Below, piece by piece: positions 6,510-17,698 of a stretch of DNA of 18,504 bases. The notes beneath the pieces were generated by a model. The model saw only the letters and a list, made by a program, of their open reading frames with translations. It was not told the DNA's origin and made no database searches. Made by a program: the position numbers and the translations under genes. This stretch comes from Butyriboletus loyo (taxonomy: Eukaryota > Basidiomycota > Agaricomycetes > Boletales > Boletaceae): assembly GCA_038093515.1 (NCBI GenBank), contig JBBPSI010000366.1, forward strand, positions 1-18,504. Reading direction: 5' to 3'. The first letter of the stretch is position 1; every line of letters starts with the position of its first letter.

Positions 6510-6724
6510 AAAGTAAATAAACCCTTGCAATGGTATACCTGTTTTAGAATAGACATATCTCCACAGCCACATGGCCACATCACATGACCCAGGGACCTAT
6601 TTGTAGCCAGGAGGCAATGCTATCACCTGCCTCACCAATGCTAAGTGGGATTCCCATGTTATCAGGTGCTACATGGCATCTAGTGCAAAATAGTGAAACA
6701 TTGCAAGGGTTTTTTCACTCACTG
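6510..6724 (-). repeat. Right terminal inverted repeat of the Tc1/mariner element
   Basis: The inverted partner of 4788-5003. It carries its own pair of inverted ~20-bp words, at 6699-6718 (outer) and 6513-6532 (inner), and ends CACTCACTG next to the TA duplication. Confidence 0.9.
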
Positions 6725-6867
6725 TATGTCATAGCCCAGACCATGGTTTGTGCACATTCTCACAATCACATGCTTTTGGTCATGTGACTCTGAAAAGAGA
6801 AATGTTGAAGTTCAAAAAGTAAAAATTGGTATACATATATTATAATAATATATACAAAGGTGATTGT
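6725..6867. other. AT-rich repeat-derived spacer
   Basis: This CpG-free sequence lies between the Tc1 element and the family 2 LTR. Part of it (about 6752-6850, including TCACAATCACATG and GGTCATGTGACT) recurs in inverted orientation at about 18011-18090 beside another family 2 LTR, so it is a piece of a further repeat. It has no coding potential that I can support. Confidence 0.5.
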
Positions 6868-7675
6868 TGTTATGCTGGAGTGTGAAACAACTAGCAGCGA
6901 GCACTTGAATAGGGGCTCGAGCCTAATCGGGGAGATGGCTGACTCACGTAGACGACGCTATCGGGCTTCTGCAGAGCAAGTGTCGGCGAGATGTCATATG
7001 GTGGCGACCAGACAAGATCGAGCTGAGGCTTATTGGCTCTATCAGCAGATGGGGTATAAGCTAGATTGCTAGGCACTTGGTAGATGCGTAGAATTAGCTA
7101 GGGAAGCCGTACTATGCTAAGTACACTGGTATATATACTAATAGATATGGTGCACAGACCGAGCTGTGCATGGCAGCGAGGGCAAAGGGTTATGAGTCAC
7201 ATTGAGTCATAACCACAAAGAGAGAAGCGGCAAAGTGCTGGTAATGAGGGAGCGAAGCTCCAAGTAAAGTGGCGACATTATCAGCGAATGAGAAGTGCTG
7301 AATATGAAGTGACGATGTCCACGAGGTAGGGCCCACAGGGCAAAGGGGATGCGAGTAGCAGAGACCTTGGATACAGGTCTCAGCACGCTAGTCAAGACAC
7401 ATCATAATCTAGTCACATGATGAACCAAATGTCATTGGATAAAGAAAGAGAGGACACGACAGCTTAGCTGAAGGTCTGGCCCAACGGGGCAACAAGACAG
7501 GGGCTATCTCAGTGTAGCATCACTGAGACTTGCAGAACGACTGGGAAAGTGGATGGTGTCCACTTAGCGACTGGGGAGCGGGTGATGGGCAGCATCGCAA
7601 GACGGCGGGGGCGGTGGGAACGCATGATCATGGGAAAATGAGTGGCAGGGTACACTTAGGGGTAAAACTGTAACA
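6868..7675 (-). repeat. Family 2 solo LTR (808 bp)
   Basis: It is bounded by TGTTATG...CTGTAACA and flanked by perfect ATTGT duplications at 6863-6867 and 7676-7680, with no internal coding region, hence a solo LTR. Orientation is inferred: on the minus strand a TATATATA (7137-7130) precedes TAGCTAATTCTACGCATC (from 7100), which resembles the TATCTAGTTCTACGCAG start region of family 1. The 5' part aligns with a decayed copy at 17699-18010. It is rich in CpG in contrast to both flanks, so it is a recent insertion. Confidence 0.9.
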
Positions 7676-7854
7676 ATTGTGTGGTGTGCAGAAACAGTTC
7701 CCATAGGTTGGGTTGCTGATGTACAGTAGATATCACACCATTTCTACAGGTACAAGTGAGTACCAGGCTACTTAGCCTGACATTCCTGCTACATATAACA
7801 GGATTATTAACTGTACCATGATGTTGAGGTGCCTCAGCAATAACAAGCCAATGC
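7676..7854. other. CpG-free sequence between the solo LTR and the MED9-like gene
   Basis: This 180-bp stretch would be 3' flank of the MED9-like gene. It contains no CpG, and I see no coding frame with support. The family 2 LTR inserted at its edge. Confidence 0.4.
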
Positions 7855-8346
7855 TTAAGATCCAAAGGGAGTAGATGCTGTTGAGTCAACTTCCATCTTG
7901 ACATTTGCTGCCTGAGTGGACAGGTTGGCATCACTTGAAGCTTTGTGAGCAAAATGTGCAAGTTCCTGCCTGATAGCATGAAAGTTCAAATCATGCCAAC
8001 TGTATAATTAGATTATTCATAACCACCATTTATGATCCTTTAGCTTCTCCAACATCAATATAAGCTCATTTTGCTCCTGAAAGTTCAAATCACCACCAGG
8101 GAGGGAGGTGGCATAGTCTTTAGCTTGTGTTAATGTATTCTTCAAGTCATTCGTCTGATAGCTCTCTCAATAATGACATGCATGTGACCCAGGTAGTAAC
8201 TCACATACTGCCTGCAAAAGTGCCTGCTTGGCCTGCGGTGTGACAACTCCCCTGGGACTTTGTGTGTGTTGCAACACGGTTATCAGATTTGGAATGATGC
8301 TGGAAAAGAGTCGGGCTGGGATGGCGGCATCTTTGGTGGTCTCCAT
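7855..8346 (-). CDS. Small MED9-like protein (putative Mediator subunit 9), 126 aa, three exons
   Basis: Exons on the minus strand: 8346-8209, 8154-8027 and 7969-7855, with GT-AG introns of 54 and 57 nt whose phases agree. The product begins METTKDAAIPARLFSS, continues with a helical region (SPRGVVTPQAKQALLQA) and then a segment with LTQAKDYATSLPGGDL and EQNELILMLEKLKD. This resembles the C-terminal MED9 domain of the Mediator middle module, a helix, a Leu-Pro-Gly turn and a second helix after Glu-Gln. It ends VDSTASTPFGS. The length is near that of yeast Cse2/Med9 (149 aa). It is divergent from VPS4, with 131 bp between start codons. From 8151 to the stop there is no CpG at all, and a TGG spans the second splice junction where relatives might have an Arg. 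The frame is nevertheless open, so the gene may still work. The MED9 name is from memory of the motif and is tentative; the exon structure is firmer. Confidence 0.5.
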
Positions 8347-8477
8347 GGAGTAGTAGAAAAACAGAGCTGCGCTGCGGCTGAAGATTCGCCAAACGTTGTG
8401 GCTGTGTTTGTCGATATCGTCCGTCCATCCCGTCCCACTCACTGTCCGCGGCCGAATTCAGTCCTGCTCTATACATT
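8347..8477. promoter_or_regulatory. Shared divergent promoter, MED9-like gene and VPS4
   Basis: Only 131 bp separate the two start codons, so both promoters and 5' leaders must overlap here. CpG density is normal. I see no TATA box. A short run of non-coding alternatives on the minus strand (ATG at 8476) does not give a better gene model. Confidence 0.5.
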
Positions 8478-10052
8478 ATGTCGAGTCAATCGAACCTAGA
8501 CGTGAGTGGTCCCATTTCTCTGCTGTCAACCATCTCATAGACCTGCCAGAAAGCTATCGAAATTGTCCAGCGCGCCATTGATGAAGATGTCAAGCAGAAC
8601 TACGCCGAGTCATACAAGCAATACATGAATTCCCTTGATTATTTCATGCTTGCCCAGAAATGTTCGTCCACACGTCAACTGTGTTCTCTGCCACTCATGT
8701 TGTCGCAGATGAAAAGAACGAGAAGTCCAAGGTTTTGATCCGAACGAAGATTGAAGAGTACCTGACCCGCGCCGAAACGCTGAAGAAACATATACAAGCA
8801 CAGGAGGAGAAAAGATCACGCAAGGCCGTCAGCGCCAATGGTTCCGCGAGTACAGTCGGTGGCAAAGGCAAGGAAGGTGGTGACGATGATCAAGACCCCG
8901 AATTAAAGAAACTCCGTGCTGGTCTCTCGAGTGCGATCCTCTCCGAGAAACCCAATGTAAAATGGGACGACGTCGCTGGCCTTGAGGGTGCCAAGGCTTC
9001 CTTGAAGGAAGCCGTCATCCTTCCCATCAAATTTCCCCACCTTTTTACTGGAAAGCGCACCCCGTGGAGAGGCATTCTCTTGTATGGCCCACCGGGAACG
9101 GGGAAGTCGTATCTCGCAAAAGCCGTCGCAACGGAAGCCAAGAGCACGTTCTTCAGCGTGAGCTCGAGTGATCTCGTCAGTAAATGGCAGGGAGACTCTG
9201 AAAGGCGAGTCGGTCCGAACATCCTGCTTTACCTCCCCGATAATCATACCCGCTTAGACTTGTCAAGAACTTGTTTGAGATGGCTCGCGAAAATAAACCC
9301 GCCATCATTTTTATCGATGAAGTAGATTCCCTCGCAGGCACACGCAACGAGTCGGAATCGGAGGGGTCGAGACGTATAAAGACAGAATTTCTTGTTCAAA
9401 TGAACGGTGTGGGCCACGATGACACTGGTGTCCTAGTCCTAGGGGCGACTAATATACCATGGCAACTCGACCCCGCCATCAAACGTCGCTTTGAAAAGCG
9501 AGTACACATCCCGCTCCCTGGTCTCGAAGCTCGCAAACGGATATTTGAAATCCACATTGGCTCCACGCCATGTCAACTAGAAGCAAGAGATTATCGCACC
9601 CTAGCAGAGCGCACGGAAGGGTATGTCCCTTCAATCTTGGCGCATTTCACATAAATGACTCAAATCGCGTTTCCAGGTACTCTGGCTCTGATATCTCGAT
9701 AATAGTCCGTGATGCTCTCATGCAACCAGTTCGCAAGGTCATATCTGCTACTCACTTTAAACCCGTCCTTCCATCCGCATCGGGCAAGGTGAAATGGACA
9801 CCTTGCTCACCGGGCGATCCAGAGACAGTGGAGAAATCATGGACCGAGATAGAATCGGACGAACTAGTTGAACCGCCACTCAAACTACAAGATTTCATAA
9901 AGAGTTTGGAAAGCACTCGACCTACGGTAACAGAGGCGGACATTAAGCGCCACGAGGAGTGGACAAAGGAGAGTGGTAAGTATTATATGTTCGCGCCCTT
10001 GAGTAGCCCTGAGCTCATTCACCTCTTAAACACAGGAAATGATGGTGCATGA
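8478..10052 (+). CDS. VPS4: Vacuolar protein sorting AAA ATPase Vps4, 439 aa, six exons
   Basis: Exons 8478-8501, 8541-8661, 8709-9204, 9258-9620, 9677-9975 and 10036-10052 join in phase to 439 residues (yeast Vps4 has 437). Vps4 is the hexameric ATPase that disassembles ESCRT-III on endosomal membranes during multivesicular body formation. Seen: an N-terminal MIT domain (about 1-75: [12 protein letters not shown]...[18 protein letters not shown]), a charged Gly-rich linker, Walker A GPPGTGKS (175-182), Walker B IIFIDE with the catalytic Glu at 235, ATN sensor at 277-279, Arg fingers RR at 290-291, and the Vps4 C-terminal helix ending ESGNDGA. Introns are 39, 47, 53, 56 and 60 nt. The third (9205-9257) has a GC donor (AG|GCGAGT), and only this junction restores [11 protein letters not shown]. 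Codon and CpG use are normal. The gene converges with the kinase gene. Confidence 0.97.
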
Positions 10053-10379
10053 TCTGAATCGCAGTTCCTGTACGTCACTACATAGCATCATACTCTATAC
10101 CTCCACATTTGTTTTACACGATATCTTGGGGATACCATTGTTGTGGGTAACCTCTCGTCATTAATTGTATGGTTCAGCACTTCATCACTAGAACCGAGGA
10201 ATGGTAATATTGACCAAGCACTGCAGTGACTACGATACGCATGCATTGGAGAGTTAAAGAAGTTGAAGGAATCTGCAATGGATAGGATAACATTTCTAGA
10301 GTATGCAAGTAGCAAACGCCCAAATGCTTATCAACTCACGCAGATGGCCTCCCAGTGCATAAACAAGGAGGTCCACACA
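10053..10379. other. Convergent 3' intergenic region, VPS4 and kinase gene
   Basis: 327 bp hold the 3' ends of both genes. AT-rich stretches could serve as polyadenylation regions, but no single signal is convincing and no gene is visible. Confidence 0.5.
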
Positions 10380-11890
10380 TTACATTGCATTCAGCTGAGC
10401 CTGTGCCTGTTGCATCGCATGCGCATGTACATGCGTTGGCTTAGCAACTGCATGACATACTTGAATATCTCGTATCCATGGATGGGATATAGCCTCCTCG
10501 ATGGCAACCCGACGTGACGGGTCTGGTTCGAGCATCTTGCGGATCAAGCTCCTACAAGCACGAGGGCTCAAATTGTTTATAGTCTGTGGATAAACGGGGT
10601 CCTTCTCCTTCTCCTTGATAGGACTCGTGACACATGCTGAGGCGTAAGCGGCATAGAGCGCGTCCGACATCTGTGCGACACGCCAAGGCATTTCTTGAAA
10701 ATGCAAGCAGTAATAAACGATAGCGCACGCCCAAATGTCGACCAGACGGGCGTCATAGGCTATGAATTATGAAGGATCCGCGAATCAGGCTACCTCTCGA
10801 AAGGTGCAGCTAGCTGCTTACGTTTGCCTAAGAATTGTTCAGGGGCGATGTACGGTTCGCTACCGCAAAGACCAGTCGACATGTGAACCGTCGCCTCCCA
10901 AGGCAGACGATATACAGTTGATGCACCGTAGTCCCCGATCTGGGCATGTGTAAGAAATAGAAATATGCTAATATGTATGACTACCACGAACCTTGAGATG
11001 GCCTTTAGTATCGAAAAATAAATTTTCTGGTTTGATGTCACGGTGGGCGACACCTTGACTGTGTAAGTACGACACGCCAGTGAGGATTTGTTTGAAGCAA
11101 CATTCCACCTCGCTGGGTGACATGCCTCCCTTCTTGATCGCAGCGTAGAGATCTCCGCCCGGACAGAACTCCATCACCTCGCACCAATGTTGACTCTCAT
11201 CCTGAACAAGATCCACGGTCTCGACGACATTGATATGGTGCAAGGTGGAGGATATGCAAAATTCCGCGGTGAGTTTCTTCACGTATTCTTTCTCTGATTC
11301 ATTCTTTCGTCTCTTGCGGAATTCCTTTGGAAGTAGCGTTAGCAAGTGGTAATGGAACAGCGGATGGAGGGCCATGAACATTATTTCTTTCATACCTTGA
11401 CAGCGTACAGCTTTTCTTCGGTTCTATCCCATTTGTGAGCAAGTCGAACGACAGAGGTAGCGCCTTTGCCGATTGCAACCTTTTGGCAAACGCCATACTT
11501 CTGTGCGAGACTGGCTGTACTGTCCCCAGTGACTGATCTCCGCTCACCGTCCGAATCGGACTTCTTACTGCTGCCAGTTGACATGGCTGAAGACTTGCGA
11601 CTGAGCTTCGGTGCGGACGAGATGAGGTCTTTGAGGGTAAATTTCTGACCACCGTCGGAGTGAGCGTTCGAAGGTGCTCTTGGACGTGACTTGGATTTGG
11701 GAGAAGGAGGGGACCTGGCGTTCAACGGGGCTGACTGGGGCTCGGGCGTGGACACTTTGCTACCAGGAACGCCAGCGGAGATACTTGGGGCACGGCTAGG
11801 TGTTTGACTTGGGGGACGGGTAGAAGGGCGACTACTGCTGTCGCATTCTGACGGAGAAGGGGGGTTATCTATCGAATCTGGAACGGTCAT
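10380..11890 (-). CDS. Hal4/Sat4-type serine/threonine kinase, 441 aa, four exons
   Basis: Exons 11890-11396, 11324-10992, 10939-10822 and 10759-10380 join in phase; introns are 71, 52 and 62 nt. Residues 1-125 are a disordered Ser/Pro-rich region. The kinase domain has the Gly loop GKGATSVVR (141-149), VAIK-type Lys 165 exactly at the exon 1 end, Glu 186 of helix C (TAEFC), the HRD loop AHRDIKPEN (258-266) and the metal-binding loop as DYG (279-281) in place of DFG. Then come an activation segment to CGSEPYIAPEQ, the VDIWACAIVYYC helix and a C-terminal HPWIRD. The blocks WCEVMEFCPGGDLYAAIKKGGM and GVSYLHSQGVAHRDIKPEN are characteristic of the fungal Hal4/Sat4/Hrk1 group, which in yeast regulates potassium and nutrient transporters. 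It is shorter than yeast Hal4 (603 aa), mainly in the N-terminus. Group assignment is firm, exact orthology less so. Confidence 0.93.
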
Positions 11891-12603
11891 GGCAAGAGCC
11901 TAGAGAAGGGAGGAAGGGACGACGAGGGTGGCAGTGAGGTAACGATTCAACACCTCGAGAAAGAAAAGAAAAAGAGAATATGATCAGTTCATCAAAGACA
12001 TTCTGAAACGTTGTGAAAGAGAAGACGGAACGGCTGCGATGTGACGACGATTTGGATGTTGCGGCGGTGACTCTGAGGGGAGGAGAATAATCACTCGTCC
12101 GGAGCGCTGTCCGGGATGACTAAGCTAGATACCCTGAGCTTCACAAAAACGGCAAGTATGGAACGTTGTGTATCAACATCAGACATATTCCTAGCACACA
12201 AATGCAACCCAGACGGATATACACCCACATGTACATCGCACAAGAACCCCACAACGTTGTCCAGAAGACTGCACATACCTGCACATGAGGCCCACTCAAT
12301 GTCATCGCGTAACCTCCTCATGAAATAATCGTGCGGGGAACATTATGGTTCCTTTCCCTGTGCAGATCACGAAACAATACATTTGCGAAATGAAATGACG
12401 CATTTTCCGCCACAGTGGAGCCGGTTTCAAGGGCGCAAAAATGCTTGGCGAATCGCGAATTTACCTGCTGGACAGCCCAGAAACGCATGGGGATAAACCG
12501 TGGGTAAGGGTTATTCAGCACAACATCACATGATTGACAACTTAACTGTACAGTTTAAGCCACTTATGGTGTGTGGCTTGATTACGTAACTAACCATCAT
12601 CCT
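11891..12603. promoter_or_regulatory. Divergent intergenic region, kinase gene and RPL19
   Basis: About 710 bp (to the RPL19 leader) hold the promoters of both genes. I see no supported ORF, tRNA or repeat. A short hairpin-like pair (AAGCCAC / GTGGCTT, about 12556-12580) lies about 150 bp upstream of the RPL19 start; its role is unknown. Confidence 0.4.
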
Positions 12604-12656
12604 ATGCCCGTGATGACTCTTGCACGACGTCCCCCACCAACACCCTCAAGATCAAG

Positions 12657-12712
12657 GTAGGCCCAGTGACGCTTCCTTTTCTTGCGCTCATCAACCTGCT
12701 TCTCTTCCCCAG
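12657..12712 (+). other. Probable 5' UTR intron of RPL19
   Basis: CAAG|GTAGGC ... CTTCTCTTCCCC-AG at 12657-12712 (56 nt) has a good donor, a pyrimidine-rich acceptor and the size typical of the other introns. It ends 8 nt before the start codon. The sequence upstream is also pyrimidine-rich, as in ribosomal protein leaders. This is inferred from splice signals only. Confidence 0.55.
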
Positions 12713-12720
12713 ATACAGAC

Positions 12721-13416
12721 ATGGTCAACTTACGCTCTCAAAAGCGGCTCGCCGCAGCCGTCGCTGGTGTCGGCAAGCGCAAAATCTGGTTCGATCCTTC
12801 CGAACAGGCAGAGATCGCCAACGCCAACTCTCGTTCGCATGTGAAGAAACTTATCAAAGAGGGCCGTGTCATCGTCAAGCCCACCATCATTCACTCTCGT
12901 GCCCGCACACGCGACCTCCTTGCTGCAAAGCGCAAAGGTCGTCACACCGGTCCGGGTAAACGAAAGGGTACTGCCGAGGCTCGTCTGCCTACCAAAGTGC
13001 AATGGATGCGGAGACAGCGGGTTCTGAGGCGGTTGTTGAGAAAATACAGAGACGCGGGCAAGATTGATAAGCATCTGTAGGTCATTTCTGCATGTCGCAT
13101 GCCCAGGAATCCTCGATCTCACATGTTCCCTCAGCTACCACTTGCTTTACCAGAAATCAAAGGGTAACGTTTTCAAGAACAAGCGTGTACTCATGGAGTA
13201 CATCCACAAAGCCAAAGCCGAGAAGAACCGCACAAAAGTCCTCACGGACCAGATGGAGGCTCGTCGTGTCAAGAACAAGGTCTGTCATCATCGATGGTTT
13301 TCATCATCGTTGCCGACTGATGTACTACCCAGGCTGCTCGGGGACGCCGTGCAGATCGTTTGGCGCAAAAGCGTCAGGAAATTATCGCTGTGGAACAAGA
13401 GGCAACTTTGGAGTGA
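12721..13416 (+). CDS. RPL19: 60S ribosomal protein L19 (eL19), 194 aa, three exons
   Basis: Exons 12721-13076, 13135-13279 and 13333-13416, introns 58 and 53 nt, all GT-AG and in phase. The product starts [21 protein letters not shown] and contains [40 protein letters not shown] and [16 protein letters not shown]. It ends in the long basic C-terminal helix typical of eL19 ([21 protein letters not shown], finishing VEQEATLE). eL19 sits in the large subunit at an intersubunit bridge near the polypeptide exit side. The length is close to the yeast protein (189 aa). The start is set by conservation of the MxNLRxQKRLAA block. Codon use is biased and C-ending in the first exon, as expected of a highly expressed gene. 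Confidence 0.98.
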
Positions 13417-13558
13417 ACGGGTGTCTTCCAGTCTCTCCTGTTGTATCTTTCATGCCATGCATCTCACGCTTTACGGTTTATATACAACATGCATTCTCTC
13501 CTTCCGAACAGCTTTCCTGCCGAAAAGTACTTGCAGACAAAGTGCTGACATTTTGAGT

Positions 13559-15620
<2,062 letters not shown>

Positions 15621-16210
15621 GTGGGGCTGGTGGTTCCTTAAAGCTAAGAATTTCAGTATCAGAGCTTGTCGGACTCGCAAAACTGTTGCCATCTGCATAG
15701 TATCTGAGTTCCTTATTCGCATACCAGCTTCAACTCAAATCCAAATGTTCGTGTTGCCACGATCTCGAGCTGTATGGTACTTTGTGAAAACTCTACACCA
15801 ACTCGACATGCCAATTCGCATGATTTAATGAGTGGGCTCCGTCCTTAATTCTGCCACCCGCGCGGCCTTGAGGCGGTCAAGAACATGTCGCCGACCTCCT
15901 CCCACTCCCGACCTGAGCGCTGAGCCTCCGAGACTCCCACTTCGTATGATCAGAACAACTATCTTCTGACCTCGAAGTTTTACTTTTAGGTCAAGTTTGG
16001 GGTGACTAAAAGTCCCGTGTGAATTTATTAATTGCTCGGCAAGGCTGTGGAGTGCGCGACCATGCTATATGTGGCAGTGCTCCTACAAGAGATTTAAACA
16101 CAGCATCCCTAGGCATCGTCGAGCTTCTCCTTCCCCCACCGTGCTAGGTCCGTTCACGTTCTGTCTATAAAGTGATAGCGACGGTGCATCTCTGTACCCA
16201 TCCTTGTGCT
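15621..16210. promoter_or_regulatory. Divergent intergenic region, MYST gene and PPxY membrane-protein gene
   Basis: About 590 bp with normal CpG density and no supported gene, RNA or repeat. A TATAAA at 16166-16171 lies 40 nt upstream of the membrane-protein start codon, which would leave a very short 5' leader. Confidence 0.45.
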
Positions 16211-17031
16211 ATGCGCCAACGTCGTGCTCGAGCTGTGGGTCAGTTTGCATTTACGATCGTGGTGTGGTTATCGTGCCTTCCGATGGTGACTGCTTGTTAT
16301 CCGTAAGCTTCTCTCAAGTCATAAACATCCCATACATTGATGGTTGTCGTAGCTCGGACGTCTCAGATTGTGGATCGTCGGAACAAACTATTATTGGTAT
16401 CATGGTTGCCTGTGGTTAGTCGTTTCCAATACGATGCCAAACTTCCTCTGAAATCACTACAGCGGTGCTAATGATATTTCTTGTCGTGTGCGGCGTGTGT
16501 AGGTCATTGAATTCATCAAAGCCTCATAATGCACCAGCCCCCGGTGGCTATCCTATGCACCACCAAGCTACTTCGCCTGCTCGATTGCCTCCTCGTGTAT
16601 ATGAGACATGGCGCAGTCATTTACGATCCCAGTCAAGTGCCTACACGATTCCACAGCCAACTTCACCAGTATCACCAGCGTCAGTGCATGCCCCCTCGAA
16701 TACCATATCAAGGCCCGTCTCGTCGCTTGATACCACTTCGCTCTCTCTTCGATCGCGCAGAGACGAGCCCACTATAATTATGCCTCCGCCTGCATCTATT
16801 CCTGCATTACCCAGCATGCAGACGAATGTAGTAGAGTCACCTCCCCATTCACAACTTTCTTCCCCTCCGCCTCGAAGCTTTTCAGTCGCGATTCCTCCTG
16901 CATCCGCTCCCTCTCCGTGTCCGCCCGGCGCTACCCCACCAGTAAATGAGGCACCTTCCGCACTGGCTCCCATGCACACAGGAACCTTCACCAACGAGGA
17001 GGAGCCTCCCCCTGCATACACACCCATTTGA
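16211..17031 (+). CDS. Small single-pass membrane protein with proline-rich tail and C-terminal PPxY, 240 aa, three exons
   Basis: Exons 16211-16302, 16353-16414 and 16463-17031 join in phase; introns are 50 and 48 nt with GT-AG borders. The N-terminus (RQRRARAVG then FAFTIVVWLSCLPMVTA) looks like a signal peptide, with cleavage possible before Cys 29. A very short Cys-containing ectodomain follows (about 15 residues, C29 and C37), then a transmembrane helix at 43-64 (IIGIMVAC|AVLMIFLVVCGVC) that is divided by intron 2. The ~175-residue tail is Pro/Ser-rich and ends EEEPPPAYTPI, with a PPxY motif at 234-237 of the kind bound by WW domains of Rsp5/NEDD4 ubiquitin ligases. I do not recognise a named family. 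The last exon is firm, the first two rest on splice logic and the resulting topology. A soluble short form starting in exon 3 is the alternative. Confidence 0.62.
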
Positions 17032-17385
17032 CATCTTATCCTTCCTTACAATTCCTCCCCACCTCCCTGCTGCGCTGGAGCGTCATGATGCTACTTACGT
17101 GTTGAGAGGACATTCAGCTTAGGACAAATATATGTAACTCACTGGACAATAACATTTGTCTTACTTGCTGTTGTCACACATCTTCAACAAGAGGATCAGC
17201 CATTTCAGGTCCAGGTTAGCAAACCCCAGCCCTTGGGTAGTTAATAGCTAAGAAAAATATGAGCACAGGAAGAACATCATCAACATGATACATGGCCCTT
17301 GAAATGTGAGAGTGATTATATGCACTGCCTTGATGGGACATACTCTACAGCTATTATTTTCAACAGCCAAGGAAAACCATGTATC
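17032..17385. other. 3' flank of the membrane-protein gene passing into CpG-free repeat sequence
   Basis: The last CpG is at 17098. From 17100 to 18103 there is none, so the border between host gene and decayed repeat lies near 17.1 kb. No supported gene is seen in this stretch. Confidence 0.5.
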
Positions 17386-17698
17386 TTATGATGGCATGAC
17401 ATCCACAATCTCAAATGCCCATATACTGGGATCCCCCTTGTTGATGTTGTAGTTGTAAGCATCATTGGGATTGAGATCCACCCAGTGATTGTCCTGAAAA
17501 GAGCAGTTGGTGATGACATGTCCAACCCCTCTGCAGAGCCTGCATGTCCATTCTGGACAAAATTCCTGAATATGATCAGGGGTGACCCTCCTGCAGAATG
17601 GGCAGGTATAGTTGGGGCAGTTGTAATGAAAGTGTCTGATGATTCTGCACTCAAAGCAGAGTTGAGGTCTGACAAGGCAAGGGTGAGAAGGGCCAGGG
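17386..17698 (-). pseudogene. Three-zinc-knuckle ORF fragment (locus 2)
   Basis: On the minus strand an open frame to TAA (17388-17386) encodes CFECRIIRHFHYNC, CPFCRRVTPDHIQEFC and CRLCRGVGHVITNC, followed by a tail with DLNPNDAYNYNINKGD. It aligns cluster by cluster, and in the preceding LVRxQLC block, with the ORF at 3338-3672 (shared PNYTCPFC and DHIQEFCPE/GHIQEFCPE). The three Cys/His sets are intact although the sequence has no CpG. It begins abruptly at the family 2 LTR border (17699), so the 5' part was displaced there. The sequence after the stop differs from locus 1, so the module is not tied to one flanking context. Confidence 0.6.

Larger units (their letters stand above)
4788..6724 (-). 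mobile_element. Tc1/mariner element (DD34E type), interrupted by a solo LTR
   Basis: The termini are CAGTGAGTGAAAAAAC... on the left and its inverse ...CACTCACTG on the right, flanked on both sides by TA (4786-4787 and 6725-6726), the target duplication of this superfamily. The terminal inverted repeats are long: about 4788-5003 and 6510-6724. The transposase lies between them on the minus strand. A family 1 solo LTR with AGTAC duplications sits inside (5263-5697); without it and one duplication the element is about 1.5 kb, normal for the family. The body is almost CpG-free, so it is old and probably methylation-decayed. No functional transposase is encoded. Confidence 0.93.

Noticed and set aside
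8201..8476. Minus-strand ORF starting at ATG 8476 (91 codons, MYRAGLNSAAD...).
   Set aside because: Joining it to the downstream exons through a possible 41-nt intron gives the wrong phase. The start at 8346 gives a three-exon product with consistent phases.
12091..12328. Short open frames on both strands between the kinase gene and RPL19.
   Set aside because: No motif, no splice-supported extension and no codon bias. Treated as promoter region.
16641..17027. Minus-strand Gly-rich open frame (128 codons) opposite the proline-rich tail.
   Set aside because: Antisense of Pro codons reads as Gly. The plus strand has upstream exons, splice sites and a topology that make sense.
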